Shown: positions 7,948 through 18,012, counted from the first letter of the stretch. The stretch is 64,000 nt of DNA from Pseudooceanicola nitratireducens (GCF_900109195.1 NZ_FNZG01000002.1:192126-256125); one strand, 5' to 3'. Notes: generated by a model from the letters alone, not told the origin. A program made the numbers and translations.

Positions 7948-8688
7948 TCAGCGGCGCAGCGATGCGGTGACGTAGTTCACGCTGAGATCCCGGTCGGACA
8001 GCCGCCATTGCCAGGACACCGGATTGAAGGTGAAGCCCTTGCGATCCACCGGCTCCAGCCCCGCGTTGCGCAGCAGGTCGAACAGCTCGTCCGGGGTGAT
8101 GAACTTGTTCCAGTCATGCGTGCCCTTGGGCAGCCAGCGCATGACGTATTCCGCCCCCACGATGGCCATGGCAAAGCTTTTGGGATTGCGGTTGATCGTC
8201 GAACAGATGTGGATGCCGCCGGGTTTGAGCAGGTCATGACAGGCGGTCAGATAGGCCAGCGGATCGGCCACGTGTTCCACCACTTCCATGTTCAGCACGG
8301 CGTCGAATTGCTCGCCCGCGGCGGCCAGCGCCTCGGCTGTGGTGTGGCGGTAATCGATGGTCAGGCCGGATTGCTCGGCATGGATGCGGGCCACGGGGAT
8401 GTTGCGTTCGGCGGCATCGGCGCCGACGATCGTCGCGCCCAGCCGGGCCATGGGTTCGCACAAAAGCCCGCCACCGCAGCCGATGTCTAGGATGCGCAGA
8501 CCTTCGAACGGGCGGTCCGCCGAAAGATCGCGGCCATATTCGGCGGCGATCTGCGTGGTGATATAGTCCAGCCGCGTCGGATTAAGCATGTGCAGTGGCT
8601 TGAACTTGCCGTCCGGGTTCCACCAATCGGCGGCCATGGCTTCGAACTTTGCGACCTCTGCCGGGTCGATTGTGCCGGTTGATTGCAT
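7948..8688 (-). CDS. ubiG: Ubiquinone biosynthesis O-methyltransferase
   Basis: Carries out both O-methylation steps of ubiquinone synthesis. The 246-residue product begins with the diagnostic [28 protein letters not shown] and has SAM motif [19 protein letters not shown], followed by VVEHV and the [16 protein letters not shown] segment. The C-terminus ([24 protein letters not shown]) is also typical. A ribosome site AGGA lies ahead of the start. It diverges from the prolyl aminopeptidase gene at about 50 bases. Confidence 0.95.
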   Translation of the reverse strand: MQSTGTIDPAEVAKFEAMAADWWNPDGKFKPLHMLNPTRLDYITTQIAAEYGRDLSADRPFEGLRILDIGCGGGLLCEPMARLGATIVGADAAERNIPVARIHAEQSGLTIDYRHTTAEALAAAGEQFDAVLNMEVVEHVADPLAYLTACHDLLKPGGIHICSTINRNPKSFAMAIVGAEYVMRWLPKGTHDWNKFITPDELFDLLRNAGLEPVDRKGFTFNPVSWQWRLSDRDLSVNYVTASLRR

Positions 8689-8738
8689 TTCCTGATCCTT
8701 GGGGTCATGCTGATTTGCAACTCTATATAGGGCAGATC

Positions 8739-9722
8739 ATGGACAAGTCCTCGGGCCAAAAGAGCGCATCTTCCTTTCTTTATCCCCCGATCGATCCCTT
8801 CGATCAGCGGATGCTGGATGTGGGCGACGGCCACACGATCTATGTGGAACAGGCGGGCAACCCGGACGGGCAGCCCGTGGTGGTGTTGCATGGCGGACCG
8901 GGCGGCGGCTGCAGCCCGGCGATGCGGCGCTATTTCAACCCTGACCATTACCGCGTGATCCTGTTCGATCAGCGCGGCTGTGGCCGGTCGCGGCCCCATG
9001 CCAGCGTCACCGACAACACCACATGGCACCTCGTGTCGGATATCGAACTGATCCGAGAGACCCTGGGCATCGACAAATGGATCGTCTTCGGCGGCAGCTG
9101 GGGCGCGACCCTGTCGCTGATCTATGCCCAGACCCATCCCGACCGCGCGTCCCACCTTGTGCTGCGCGGTGTCTTCCTGATGACCCAGAGCGAGCTTGAC
9201 TGGTTCTACCAGGGCGGGGCCGGGGCCTTCTGGCCCGAGGCCTGGGCGCGCTTTGTCGATCCCATTCCGGTCGAGGAACGTGATGATCTGATCGCGGCCT
9301 ACCACCGGCGGCTTTTCGGCGACGACATGGTGGTGCAGACGAAATACGCGAGCATCTGGTCGTCCTGGGAAAACTCTCTGGCGTCGATGCGGACGGGCGG
9401 CATGGGCGGCGAGGCCCCCGGTGATTACGCCCGCGCCTTTGCCCGGTTGGAAAACCATTATTTCACCAATGCCGGCTGGCTGGACGAAGATGGCCAGATC
9501 CTGCGTGATCTGGACCGGATCGCGCATATTCCAGGGGTCATCGTGCAGGGCCGCTATGACATGATCTGCCCGCCGCGCATGGCCTATGAATTGGCCAGCC
9601 GCTGGCCGAACGGGCAGCTGCGGATCGTCGATCACGCGGGTCATGCGCTGTCCGAACCCGGCATCTCGGCGGAACTGGTGCGGGCGATGAACCGCATCGC
9701 CGGCGAAAAGGCGGTGGCGTGA
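8739..9722 (+). CDS. pip: Prolyl aminopeptidase
   Basis: A 327-residue alpha/beta hydrolase that removes N-terminal proline. Markers: VVVLHGGPGGGCSPAMRRYFNP near the start (oxyanion region), FDQRGCGRSRPHA, the nucleophile elbow GGSWGATL, and late Asp/His in VQGRYDMICPP and IVDHAGHALSEP. ATG 8739 follows AGGGCAG; the frame is open further upstream but without a ribosome site. The stop overlaps the GTG start of the next gene by four bases, so they are probably one transcript. Confidence 0.92.
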   Translation: MDKSSGQKSASSFLYPPIDPFDQRMLDVGDGHTIYVEQAGNPDGQPVVVLHGGPGGGCSPAMRRYFNPDHYRVILFDQRGCGRSRPHASVTDNTTWHLVSDIELIRETLGIDKWIVFGGSWGATLSLIYAQTHPDRASHLVLRGVFLMTQSELDWFYQGGAGAFWPEAWARFVDPIPVEERDDLIAAYHRRLFGDDMVVQTKYASIWSSWENSLASMRTGGMGGEAPGDYARAFARLENHYFTNAGWLDEDGQILRDLDRIAHIPGVIVQGRYDMICPPRMAYELASRWPNGQLRIVDHAGHALSEPGISAELVRAMNRIAGEKAVA

Positions 9723-10654
9723 GCGGGCTGGAGGCCACGCCCGATCCCGCGGCCGGACAGGCCGCCCCCCATGACGTGCCCGTGCCCTACATGCAGCGCA
9801 CCCGGGACTGGTACCTCGCCCTGGGGTTCGACAACCCTTACGTCTGGGCGCATTACCGCGATGTGCCCTTTGCGCCGCTGAAAAAGCCTGTGACGCAGGT
9901 CAAACTGGCGCTGATCACCACCGCCGCGCCCTATCAGGCGGACAAGGGCGATCAGGGGCCCGGCGCGCCCTACAATGCCGCTGCCAAGTTCTATTCGGTC
10001 TATTCCGGCGACGTGCGCGACGACCACGATCTGCGGATCGCGCATGTGGCGATCGACCGCGACAATACCACGATGGAAGACCCGGGCAGCTGGTTTCCCC
10101 TGCCCGCCCTTCGCGCGGTCGAGGGGCGGCTGTTCGGATCGCTGACCGACCGCTTCCACGGGCTGCCGACGAACCGGTCGGTGCGGCACACGCTGGCGGT
10201 GGATGCGCCCGAGATCCTGCGCCGCGTGCAGGAAGACGGGGCCGAGGCCGCGCTTCTGGTGCCCAATTGCCCGGTCTGCCACCAGTCCGTGACGCTGATC
10301 GCGCGGCATCTTGAGGCCGAGGGGATCCCGACGGTGATCATGGGTTGCGCCCGCGACGTGGTGGATCACGTCGGCGCGCCGCGGTTCCTGTTTTCCGATT
10401 TCCCCCTGGGCAATTCGGCGGGCAAGCCCAAGGATCCCGACAGCCAGGCACAGACGCTGGCGCTGGCGCTGCGGGTGCTGGAACAGGCCCCGGCGGCGCG
10501 CACAATGGTTCAGAACCCGCAGATCTGGTCCGAGGATCCCGCCTGGAAGCTGGATTATTCCAACGTCGCCACGCGGAGCGAGGAAGAGATGGCCCAGCAC
10601 CGCGCCAAGGCCCATGCGGATCGGGAAATCGCCCGCCAAATCCGCCAGGGTTAG
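9719..10654 (+). CDS. GrdB-like (glycine/sarcosine/betaine reductase B) protein, Cys form
   Basis: A 311-residue protein resembling the selenoprotein B component of glycine reductase but with ordinary codons: the key site reads LLVPNCPVCHQSVTL, with CPVC where anaerobes carry selenocysteine. It also has the family's HVAIDRDN and FLFSDFPLGNSAGKP blocks. The gene starts at a GTG that overlaps the pip stop. Homologues of this type occur in aerobic roseobacters without the rest of a glycine reductase, so the substrate is not known. It may be a thiol oxidoreductase; this is inference. Confidence 0.65.
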   Translation: MSGLEATPDPAAGQAAPHDVPVPYMQRTRDWYLALGFDNPYVWAHYRDVPFAPLKKPVTQVKLALITTAAPYQADKGDQGPGAPYNAAAKFYSVYSGDVRDDHDLRIAHVAIDRDNTTMEDPGSWFPLPALRAVEGRLFGSLTDRFHGLPTNRSVRHTLAVDAPEILRRVQEDGAEAALLVPNCPVCHQSVTLIARHLEAEGIPTVIMGCARDVVDHVGAPRFLFSDFPLGNSAGKPKDPDSQAQTLALALRVLEQAPAARTMVQNPQIWSEDPAWKLDYSNVATRSEEEMAQHRAKAHADREIARQIRQG

Positions 10655-10688
10655 AGCCTGAATTCGGGTCTTTTCCGGCGCGGGTGCC

Positions 10689-11714
10689 CTAGCGCCGCGC
10701 CATCATCGCCAGACGGATCAGCGACCGTTCCACCAGCGCCATGGCCGGGGCCGTCTGCGCGGCGGACCGCAGGGCCAGGTCGGTCTGGGTAATCTCGGTC
10801 AGGGCGGCCTGAAGTTTCTGCGCGCCCCAGCCCTGGGCCTGGCGCAGCACCTTGTCGCGACGCGGGCCAAAGACCGGCGGGCGCACTTTGTTGATGCCCT
10901 CGTTCGAGCCGCCGGGATGGGCGGCCACGGCATAAAGCGTGCGGAAATGGCGCATCAGCCCGATGCACAGCGTCACCGGCTGCGTGCCCTGCGCCCGCAG
11001 GCGCTGCATCAGCGGGCCGATCTGATCCGATTTCGCCTCGGCCACGATGTCGAGAAGATCGTCGATCTCGGCCTCGGTCGAGGCGGGGGCGATGGCGGCG
11101 ATGTCTTCGGGCAGTACGGCGGTGTCGTCGCCGAACTTGTACAGCACCAGCTTTTCCAGCGTCTGGCGGAAATCACCGGGGTCGATGGCATTGGCCAGGG
11201 CGCTCAGGTCGCGCAGCGCCTCCTGGCTGAGGTTCTGCAGGCCCGAGCGCTTCAGCTCGGCCTCGATCTCTCCGCGTGTCGGCGGGTTGTCGTAGATCGC
11301 GGCGGCATAGGCGTTGACGTGGGTCTCAAAAAACTTGCGGAGTTTCGACGTGGGCTTCAGCTGCCCGGCGGTGATCACCACCTGGGCGTCACCCGCCTGC
11401 CAGTCCTGCAGCGCGGGCAGGATCGCGGGGGCGTGGGCCTCGGTCGCGTCTTCGACAAAGACGACGCGGGGGCCGGGGAAGAAGCCCACGGCCTTGATCG
11501 CATCGGTCAGCATCGCGGGGTCGCGGCGCACCTCGGCCCCGTTCATGCGGGTCAGGCGCATTTCCTCTTCGCCATTGGGGCCGACCAGGGCGGCGACGGC
11601 CTCTTGCCGTTTCAGGGCGATGCGCATGCCGTCCGCGCCATAGATCAGCAGCCCGGTCTTGTCCGGGTCGGGCCTGGCAAAATAGCTGGTCGCGTCGCGG
11701 GGCGAAAGTTTCAT
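10689..11714 (-). CDS. holA: DNA polymerase III delta subunit
   Basis: The delta subunit of the clamp loader, which opens the beta clamp. The 341-residue product shows the degenerate AAA+ layout of HolA: GLLIYGADGMRIALKRQEAV at the N-terminus, RVVFVEDATEAHAPAIL and QVVITAGQLKPTSKLRKFFE in the middle, and the collar domain with IGLMRHFRTLYAVAAH and RKVRPPVFGPRR-like sequence near the end. It is the last gene of leuS-lptE-holA, six bases after lptE. Confidence 0.93.
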   Translation of the reverse strand: MKLSPRDATSYFARPDPDKTGLLIYGADGMRIALKRQEAVAALVGPNGEEEMRLTRMNGAEVRRDPAMLTDAIKAVGFFPGPRVVFVEDATEAHAPAILPALQDWQAGDAQVVITAGQLKPTSKLRKFFETHVNAYAAAIYDNPPTRGEIEAELKRSGLQNLSQEALRDLSALANAIDPGDFRQTLEKLVLYKFGDDTAVLPEDIAAIAPASTEAEIDDLLDIVAEAKSDQIGPLMQRLRAQGTQPVTLCIGLMRHFRTLYAVAAHPGGSNEGINKVRPPVFGPRRDKVLRQAQGWGAQKLQAALTEITQTDLALRSAAQTAPAMALVERSLIRLAMMARR

Positions 11715-11720
11715 CGCGGA

Positions 11721-12212
11721 TCAGGAGGCCGGGGCCGCAGCGATCAGCCGGGTGACGATCTGATCGGCCAGGATGACCATCAGCCGGTCCTGCGCATCGG
11801 TCCGTGCGGCGGTGGTGGCCACGGTGCTTCCGGTGGTGGAATAGCCGGTGAACCCGCCAACATTGCCCTGGGTGACAACCGCCCCGTCGGGGCCGGTCAG
11901 GGTGTAATCGGCGCTGCCGACGATTTCGAACCGGCGGGTCACGTTGGTCGAGGTCACGGCGATGCGTTCGTCGCTGGTGGTGATCGCGGTGGTCAGTTGG
12001 TAATCGCCGCCGGGCGCATGGCCCAGGCGGCGTTCGATCTGCTGGTTCAGCAGGTACTCCAGCCGCGTCTGCGGCGCGGCCAGCGCGATATTGCGCGTGA
12101 CCGACGCCGCGTTGCCGCCCGGCCCATAGGCCGGGGCAAAGCCGCAGGCCGACAGCACCAGCGTCAAAGACGCCAGTCCCGCCAGCAGATTGCGTCGCTT
12201 ACATGACCACAT
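11721..12212 (-). CDS. lptE: LPS-assembly lipoprotein LptE
   Basis: A 163-residue outer-membrane lipoprotein that plugs LptD during LPS insertion. The lipobox is LVLSAC, followed directly by GFAPAYG, as in alphaproteobacterial LptE. Its start lies 14 bases inside the 3' end of leuS, so translation is coupled, and holA follows after six bases. This gene order is common in alphaproteobacteria. The lptA/B/C genes of the same machine lie at 43-45 kb. Confidence 0.88.
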   Translation of the reverse strand: MWSCKRRNLLAGLASLTLVLSACGFAPAYGPGGNAASVTRNIALAAPQTRLEYLLNQQIERRLGHAPGGDYQLTTAITTSDERIAVTSTNVTRRFEIVGSADYTLTGPDGAVVTQGNVGGFTGYSTTGSTVATTAARTDAQDRLMVILADQIVTRLIAAAPAS

Positions 12213-14850
12213 TCACGATCCGTCCGGGGACAACGATGACCTTCTTGGGCTGGGCCCCATCCAGCGCCCTTTGCACAGCATCGGTGGCCAGGGCGAGTTT
12301 TTCAACCTCGGCCTTGTCCATGTCCTTGGGCACGTCGATTTCGCCGCGCCGCTTGCCGTTGACCTGGATCGGAAGCGTGACCGTATCCTCGATCAGCATC
12401 GACTCGTCCGCCTGGGGCCAGGGCGCTTCGGTGATCAGGCCTTCGCCGCCCAGGGTTTGCCAGATCTCTTCCGACAGGTGCGGGGTCATGGGCGACATCA
12501 GCTGGGCCAAAGTCTTGATCGCCATGCGTTTCGCCACGACCCCCGCCTTGGATTTGGCGATGGTATTGGTGAACCCGTAGAGCTTGGCGATGGCGGCGTT
12601 GAAGCCGAAGCTGTCGATGCCAAGGGTCACATCCTTGATGGTCTTGTGCATCTCGCGCAGCAGCTGCTCGTCCGACCCGGCCGTGTCGGCCTCGCCATCG
12701 GTCAGCTCGGCGGCAAGACGGTAGACGCGGGCCAGGTGTTTCGACGCGGCCTCGGCGCCCGAGGCGGTCCATTCCACGTCACGCTCCGGCGGGCTGTCGG
12801 ACAGGACGAACCAGCGCGCGGTATCGGCCCCGTATTGCGAGATGATCTGCACCGGGTCGACCACGTTGTTCTTGGACTTGGACATCTTGGCCGAGGGGAT
12901 GATCGTCACCTCGGTCCCAATAAGAGCTTCGGCTACTGCGGCGGTGAAGAGTGGATCATCCTCACTAGAGACGCCCTCTGATTTCATCCAAAGTTCCACG
13001 TTCTCTCGAAGGAAGGCGCGCTGTTTTCCTCCAACATTCGCTAAGACGACTTCCTCGGGGTAGTGATAGACCGGCCGGCCATCGGTGCCGGTGGTCTGGT
13101 AGATCGCGTGCGTCACCATGCCCTGCGTGAACAGCGCATCAAACGGTTCCTTCGCCGTCTCGGGCAGGTGGCCGCAGATATGCATCGCCCGCGCGAAGAA
13201 GCGCGAATAGAGCAGGTGCAGGATCGCGTGTTCGATGCCGCCGATATACTGATCGACGTTCATCCAGTATTCGGCCTCGGTCAGATCGGTAGGGGTATCG
13301 GCGCGCGGCGCGGTGAAGCGGGCGAAGTACCACGACGAATCGACAAAGGTGTCCATCGTGTCCGTCTCGCGCCGGGCCGGTTTGCCGCAGGAGGGGCAGG
13401 GCACGTCGCGCCAGGTCGGGTGACGGTCCAGCGGGTTGCCGGGGATGTCAAAGGACACATCGTCGGGCAGCTGGACGGGCAGGTTTTCCTTTTTCTCGGG
13501 CACCACGCCGCAGGCGTCGCAATGCACGACCGGGATCGGGCAGCCCCAATAGCGCTGACGGGACAGGCCCCAGTCGCGCAGGCGGAACTTGGTCACGCCA
13601 TGACCGACACCGTTCTTTTCGCAGAAATCGACGGCTGCGTTGACGGCTTCGTCTCCGGTCTGGACCTCGTCGCCGGCGATCAGGCGGGTATAGCGGACCT
13701 TTTCCGATTTGGTCGGCACGAAGGGCGCGGCCTGGATGTCGTGATCGCCTTCGGTCGGAAGGAAGGTGTCGATGATCGGCAGGCCGTATTTCGTCGCGAA
13801 CTCGTGGTCGCGTTCGTCATGGCCGGGGCAGCCGAAGATCGCGCCGGTGCCGTAGTCCATCAGGATGAAGTTGGCGATATAGACCGGCAGTTCCCAGGCG
13901 GTGTCAAAGGGGTGGCGGACCTTCAGCCCGGTGTCAAAGCCCAGCTTTTCGGCCTTTTCCAGCGCCTCTTCGGTGGTGCCGCCCTGGCGGGCCTTTTCAC
14001 AGAAGGCTGCAACCTCGGGCGAGGATTTCTCAAGATCCTTGGCCAGCGGGTGGTCGGGCGAAATGCCGACGAAGGAGGCCCCCATCAGCGTGTCGGGGCG
14101 GGTGGTATAGACCTCGACCCGGTCATGGCCGTGCGGCGCGTCGATCAGCGAGAAGGCGAATTGCAACCCGCGCGACTTGCCGATCCAGTTGGCCTGCATG
14201 GTCTTCACCTTGGCGGGCCAGTTGTCCAGCGTATCCAGCGCGGACAGAAGCTCGTCAGAGTAATCCGAGATCTTGAAGAACCATTGCGTCAGCTCGCGCC
14301 GTTCGACCAGCGCGCCAGACCGCCAGCCGCGCCCGTCCTCGACCTGTTCGTTGGCCAGGACGGTCATGTCGACCGGGTCCCAGTTCACCACGGCGTTCTT
14401 GCGGTAGACCAGGCCCTTTTCCAGGAAATCCAGGAACAGCGCCTGCTGCTGGCCGTAGTATTCCGGGTCGCAGGTGGCGAACATCCGCGTCCAGTCCAGC
14501 GAGAAGCCAAGCGGCTTCATCTGCGCGACCATCGTGTCGATGTTGGAATAGGTCCAGTCCTTGGGGTGGCCGCCATTGGCCATCGCGGCGTTTTCCGCCG
14601 GCATCCCGAAGGCGTCAAAGCCCATGGGGTGAAGCACGTTGTGGCCGGTGGCCATCTTGTAGCGCGCAACCACGTCGCCCATGGTGTAATTGCGGACGTG
14701 CCCGATGTGGATGCGCCCCGAGGGGTAGGGGAACATCTCTAGCACGTAATACTTGGGCTTGTCGGCGGTGCGTTCGGCGTGGAACACCCCGGCCTCGTCC
14801 CAGGCCTTTTGCCATTTCGGTTCGATCTCGGCGGCGGAATAGCGCGACAT
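12199..14850 (-). CDS. leuS: Leucyl-tRNA synthetase with an atypical insert
   Basis: Charges tRNA-Leu. At 883 residues it has the HIGH motif ([12 protein letters not shown]), the editing domain, the zinc-less catalytic core, the KMSKS loop (AKMSKSKNN) and the anticodon-binding end. The start at 14850 has an AGGAAGGA ribosome site; the frame extends upstream without one. Just before KMSKS, in the variable leucine-specific region, about 42 codons (bases 12919-13044) use codons that are rare elsewhere here (TTA, GTA, AGT, CGA, ATT, GGA) and are about 51% GC by my count, against roughly 64% around them. The reading frame is intact, so the enzyme is probably functional. Confidence 0.95.
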   Translation of the reverse strand: MSRYSAAEIEPKWQKAWDEAGVFHAERTADKPKYYVLEMFPYPSGRIHIGHVRNYTMGDVVARYKMATGHNVLHPMGFDAFGMPAENAAMANGGHPKDWTYSNIDTMVAQMKPLGFSLDWTRMFATCDPEYYGQQQALFLDFLEKGLVYRKNAVVNWDPVDMTVLANEQVEDGRGWRSGALVERRELTQWFFKISDYSDELLSALDTLDNWPAKVKTMQANWIGKSRGLQFAFSLIDAPHGHDRVEVYTTRPDTLMGASFVGISPDHPLAKDLEKSSPEVAAFCEKARQGGTTEEALEKAEKLGFDTGLKVRHPFDTAWELPVYIANFILMDYGTGAIFGCPGHDERDHEFATKYGLPIIDTFLPTEGDHDIQAAPFVPTKSEKVRYTRLIAGDEVQTGDEAVNAAVDFCEKNGVGHGVTKFRLRDWGLSRQRYWGCPIPVVHCDACGVVPEKKENLPVQLPDDVSFDIPGNPLDRHPTWRDVPCPSCGKPARRETDTMDTFVDSSWYFARFTAPRADTPTDLTEAEYWMNVDQYIGGIEHAILHLLYSRFFARAMHICGHLPETAKEPFDALFTQGMVTHAIYQTTGTDGRPVYHYPEEVVLANVGGKQRAFLRENVELWMKSEGVSSEDDPLFTAAVAEALIGTEVTIIPSAKMSKSKNNVVDPVQIISQYGADTARWFVLSDSPPERDVEWTASGAEAASKHLARVYRLAAELTDGEADTAGSDEQLLREMHKTIKDVTLGIDSFGFNAAIAKLYGFTNTIAKSKAGVVAKRMAIKTLAQLMSPMTPHLSEEIWQTLGGEGLITEAPWPQADESMLIEDTVTLPIQVNGKRRGEIDVPKDMDKAEVEKLALATDAVQRALDGAQPKKVIVVPGRIVNVVM

Positions 14851-14987
14851 GCCGGTTCCTTCCTGAAGTGCGTTTGGCGTGGGTGATATGCGCCGCGCGA
14901 CCAAGCGTCCAGAGCTTTGCGCCCCCGCGGTGCTTGGCGCGGGTCCCCGGGCCTGTATATGGTGCGGCAAACAGGCGGGCCGCAGGC

Positions 14988-16232
14988 ATGAAGATCCTAT
15001 TCATCCACCAGAATTTCCCCGGGCAGTTCAAGCACCTTGCGGTCGAGCTGGCCCGGCAGGGCCACGAGGTCAAGGCGCTGACCCTGCGGGTCAAGGAACG
15101 CACCCGGTGGAACGGTGTCGATATCCTGCCCTATGCGCTTCAGAAACGGTCGGAACAGCGCACGCACCCTTGGGTCCTTGATCTGGACAGCAAGGTGACG
15201 CGGGCGGAATCCTGCTATCGCGCGGCGCGGATGCTGCGCGATCAGGGCTATGCGCCGGATGTCATCATCGCGCATCACGGCTGGGGCGAGGCGATGTTCC
15301 TGCGCGACGTCTGGCCCGCCGCCCGCATGGGTCTGTATTGTGAGCTGTATCACCTGACGGACTATCCGCACGCGGGCTTCGATCCGGAATTCCCGGTCCC
15401 CGACCAGATGGATGCAGAGATCCGTATCCGTCTGAAGAACCTCAACAATCATCTGCATTTCGAGGCCGCGCAGGCGGGCATCAGCCCGACGCATTTCCAG
15501 GCGGACACCTTCCCGCAGCCCTTCCGCGACAAGATCACCGTGGTGCATGACGGGATCAATACCGACATGCTGCAGCGGCGCGACGACGTGCGGTTCGAGA
15601 TCGAGGGTGGCCCGGTCCTGACCCGCGAAGACGAGGTCGTGACCTTCGTGAACCGCAACCTTGAACCCTATCGCGGCTATCACGTCTTCATGCGGGCGCT
15701 GCCGCGCCTGCTGCGCGAACGGCCCCATGCGCAGGTGGTCGTGGTCGGTGGTGACGGCGTGTCCTACGGGGCGCGGCCGCCCAAGGGGCAGACGTGGAAG
15801 CAGATCTATATAGACGAGGTGCGCGACCGGATTCCCGACGCCGACTGGGCGCGGGTGCATTTCCTGGGGCGCATCCCCTATGACCGCTTCGTGCGGCTGC
15901 TGCAGGTCGGGCGGGTGCACCTGTACCTGACCTATCCCTTCGTCCTGTCCTGGTCGCTGTTCGAATCGATGTCCTGCGAGGCGGCGATCGTCGCCTCGGC
16001 CACCGCCCCGGTGCAGGAGGCGCTGACCCACGATGTCACCGCGCGGCTGGTGGATTTCTTTGACGGCGATGCCCTGGTCGATCAGGCGATTGATCTGCTT
16101 GAGGACAGCGCCGCCCGCGACAGGCTGGGCCGTGCGGCTCGGGCGCATGTCCGTGACACCTATGATCTGCGCCGCCATTGCTTGCCACGGCAGCTGAAGT
16201 GGGTCAGCGATCTGGCGCAGATGTCTGTTTGA
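14988..16232 (+). CDS. Glycosyltransferase, GT4 family
   Basis: A 414-residue GT-B glycosyltransferase. The N-terminal domain begins [18 protein letters not shown] and has a VHDGINTDM segment; the C-terminal donor domain carries [35 protein letters not shown] and an E-x7-E-like FESMSCEA. It probably transfers a sugar to a surface polysaccharide or LPS. It lies on the opposite strand between leuS and the DUF3576-type gene and ends at a terminator. Only a weak ribosome site precedes the ATG. Confidence 0.83.
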   Translation: MKILFIHQNFPGQFKHLAVELARQGHEVKALTLRVKERTRWNGVDILPYALQKRSEQRTHPWVLDLDSKVTRAESCYRAARMLRDQGYAPDVIIAHHGWGEAMFLRDVWPAARMGLYCELYHLTDYPHAGFDPEFPVPDQMDAEIRIRLKNLNNHLHFEAAQAGISPTHFQADTFPQPFRDKITVVHDGINTDMLQRRDDVRFEIEGGPVLTREDEVVTFVNRNLEPYRGYHVFMRALPRLLRERPHAQVVVVGGDGVSYGARPPKGQTWKQIYIDEVRDRIPDADWARVHFLGRIPYDRFVRLLQVGRVHLYLTYPFVLSWSLFESMSCEAAIVASATAPVQEALTHDVTARLVDFFDGDALVDQAIDLLEDSAARDRLGRAARAHVRDTYDLRRHCLPRQLKWVSDLAQMSV

Positions 16233-16283
16233 TCCGGGGAGCGTCGCCGGACAGCCGCAGGGCAATTGACGTCACGACAAAGA

Positions 16284-16311
16284 AAAGCCCGGACGATCAG
16301 GTCCGGGCTTT
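16284..16311. terminator. Bidirectional intrinsic terminator
   Basis: Stem AAAGCCCGGAC / GTCCGGGCTTT with a six-base loop, between the convergent glycosyltransferase and the DUF3576-type lipoprotein. Confidence 0.82.
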
Positions 16312-16337
16312 CGAATTCCTTGGGGTTGCTGCGGCCG

Positions 16338-16823
16338 TTACAGTTTGCCATCGGCCGTGCGCAGCTGGCGGGCGCGGGTCAGGATCGCATCTTCAACCGC
16401 GCGCTGCGTGCCGGCCGCCACCGGGCCGCTGCGGGTCATGATCGCCACGTTCAGCGAACGTGCGTCCAGTGCCGGGTCCTTGATATAGATCGTCGCGCGA
16501 TAGGCACGGCCACCGCCGGGCGGGGTGCCATAGCCGGTCACGATCACGCCGGTGAAGGGGTCGATCGTCTGAACGGGCAGGAAATCAAGCACTTCCAGCG
16601 ACGCATTCCAGAGATAGCGGTTGACCGCGACGCGGTCACCTTTGTCGCGCTGCTGGCGCAGAGCGTCCCAGATCGTGGTCTGTTTACGGTCCAGGCGCTC
16701 AATCTCAAGCTGGTCGGCAACCTCGCGGGCCGAGCCGGGCGCGCCGCCCGTGAAGCCACCGAATCGACCGCAACTGGCGACGACCAGAACAGAGATCAGA
16801 AGAATGACGGCTTTGACGTTCAT
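16338..16823 (-). CDS. DUF3576-type lipoprotein
   Basis: A 161-residue protein with a lipobox (LVVASC near residue 17) that I recognise as the DUF3576 type found beside leuS in many alphaproteobacteria. Conserved-looking blocks are TIWDALRQQRDKGDRVAVNRYLWNASLEVLDFLP, here given in parts: the RYLWNASLEVLDFLP run and TGVIVTGYGTPPGGGRAYRATI, then a C-terminal IMTRSGPVAAGTQRAVEDAI. I start at ATG 16823; a TTG 15 bases upstream is possible. Function is unknown; an envelope role is plausible from the lipobox. Here a glycosyltransferase separates it from leuS. Confidence 0.78.
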   Translation of the reverse strand: MNVKAVILLISVLVVASCGRFGGFTGGAPGSAREVADQLEIERLDRKQTTIWDALRQQRDKGDRVAVNRYLWNASLEVLDFLPVQTIDPFTGVIVTGYGTPPGGGRAYRATIYIKDPALDARSLNVAIMTRSGPVAAGTQRAVEDAILTRARQLRTADGKL

Positions 16824-16883
16824 ATCGGGGCCCCGCAATCGAAATCCTGAACACTCCTAAAGAAGGCCACGGGTCTGGGCAAG

Positions 16884-16898
16884 TTGTAATGGTTACAA
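16884..16898. promoter_or_regulatory. Candidate operator, 15-bp palindrome
   Basis: TTGTAATGGTTACAA is a perfect 6-bp inverted repeat with a 3-bp spacer in the divergent region between the DUF3576-type gene and the porin. A second inverted repeat (ACACGCG / CGCGTGT) follows at about 16907-16924. It looks like a dimeric regulator site; the regulator is unknown. Confidence 0.4.
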
Positions 16899-17092
16899 AG
16901 CCATTAACACGCGCATCCCGCGTGTAATGGCGGGGGGGATGAAACGGACTGTGGCAATGCTGCACCATTTTTCGGTCGAGTCCGCAGGCCGCTTTGAGCA
17001 GACTTGCAAAGAGAGGGCGAAAAGAGCGAAACGTCTGCCATACCCAGACGGGAGACCGGGCTGGGCTGACTTGTGAAATCGAGGGAAAACCT

Positions 17093-17959
17093 ATGAAAAA
17101 GATTCTCTTCGCGACGACCGCTCTCGTTGCCACCGCTGGCGTCGCAGCCGCAGACGTCTCCGTCTCGGGCCGCGCAGCTTTCGGTCTGCGTCACAACGGC
17201 GTGACCTCCACCACCGTTCTGACCAACAACTTCGACCTGTACTTCTCGGGCACCACCGAGACCGACGGCGGCGTTGCACTGTCGGCCACCTTTGAAATGG
17301 AAGGCCTGGGCAACACCGGCAACTACACCAAAGGCACCGCGGTCACCTCGACCACCGTGTTCTCGGCTTCCGCAGGCGGCCTGACCTTCTCGTACGGTAA
17401 CACCGACGGCGCGTTCGACAAAGCAATGGTCGAAGTTCACCGCATCGCCGGCATCGGCTACGAACTCTGGGGCGGCACCTCCTTCATCGACAACAACGAT
17501 GGCGGCCAGATCGCACGTATCGACTACGCAATGGGCGATTTCGCTGTTGCTCTGTCCTACGCAGGCTTCGACAAATCCACCGGCATCGGCGCCAAGTACT
17601 CCACCGACATGGGTTCCGCAAAGCTGACCCTGGGCGCTGGTTACGAATCGCAGACCGGCGACGACTACTGGGGTCTGTCGGCCAAAGCTGACTTCGGTGC
17701 ATTCTCGGTTGCTGCTGGCTACGCAGACTCCAAGAACAACACCGTCTTCAACGGCACCTGGAACATCTCCGCTCAGTACTCCGCAAACGGCCTGACCGTT
17801 GGCGCGAACTACCTGGACTCCAAAACCGCCAACACCGACGGTTACACCGTGTTCGGTTCGTACAACCTGGGTGGCGGCGCATCGCTGTTCGCTCAGTACG
17901 GTGAGCGTGCCAACGGCACCACCAAAACCGGTTCGCTGGGTGTTGCATTCTCCTTCTAA
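17093..17959 (+). CDS. Outer-membrane porin
   Basis: A 288-residue Rhodobacter-type trimeric porin for passive uptake of small solutes. GAGGGA lies just ahead of ATG 17093. The signal peptide (MKKILFATTALVATAGVAAA) is followed by the mature start DVSVSGRAAFGLRH, then alternating strand-turn sequence rich in Gly, Tyr and Asn, and the outer-membrane C-terminal Phe (GSLGVAFSF). Codons are strongly biased (GTT, GCA, TAC, AAC), which suggests very high expression. A terminator follows. No other porin is in the window. Confidence 0.93.
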   Translation: MKKILFATTALVATAGVAAADVSVSGRAAFGLRHNGVTSTTVLTNNFDLYFSGTTETDGGVALSATFEMEGLGNTGNYTKGTAVTSTTVFSASAGGLTFSYGNTDGAFDKAMVEVHRIAGIGYELWGGTSFIDNNDGGQIARIDYAMGDFAVALSYAGFDKSTGIGAKYSTDMGSAKLTLGAGYESQTGDDYWGLSAKADFGAFSVAAGYADSKNNTVFNGTWNISAQYSANGLTVGANYLDSKTANTDGYTVFGSYNLGGGASLFAQYGERANGTTKTGSLGVAFSF

Positions 17960-17986
17960 GTTCTACGCTTAGAAAAGAATTCACGG

Positions 17987-18012
17987 ATGGGCAGACCTTC
18001 GGGTCTGCCCAT
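17987..18012 (+). terminator. Probable terminator of the porin gene
   Basis: An 11-bp stem ATGGGCAGACC / GGTCTGCCCAT with a TTCG loop, about 28 bases after the porin stop. The T-tract after it is poor (ATTTCCGTTT), so termination may be partial or need the hairpin to act as a 3' stabiliser. Confidence 0.7.

Noticed and set aside
9719..10654. Selenoprotein with in-frame TGA
   Set aside because: The key position is an ordinary Cys codon and the frame has no internal TGA.
12919..13044. Intein or mini-gene inside leuS
   Set aside because: Only 42 codons, no splice-junction residues, and the frame continues straight through; better read as an insert in a variable region.
13063..14742. A 559-residue open frame antisense to leuS
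   Set aside because: Complements leuS codons; no start signal or domain.
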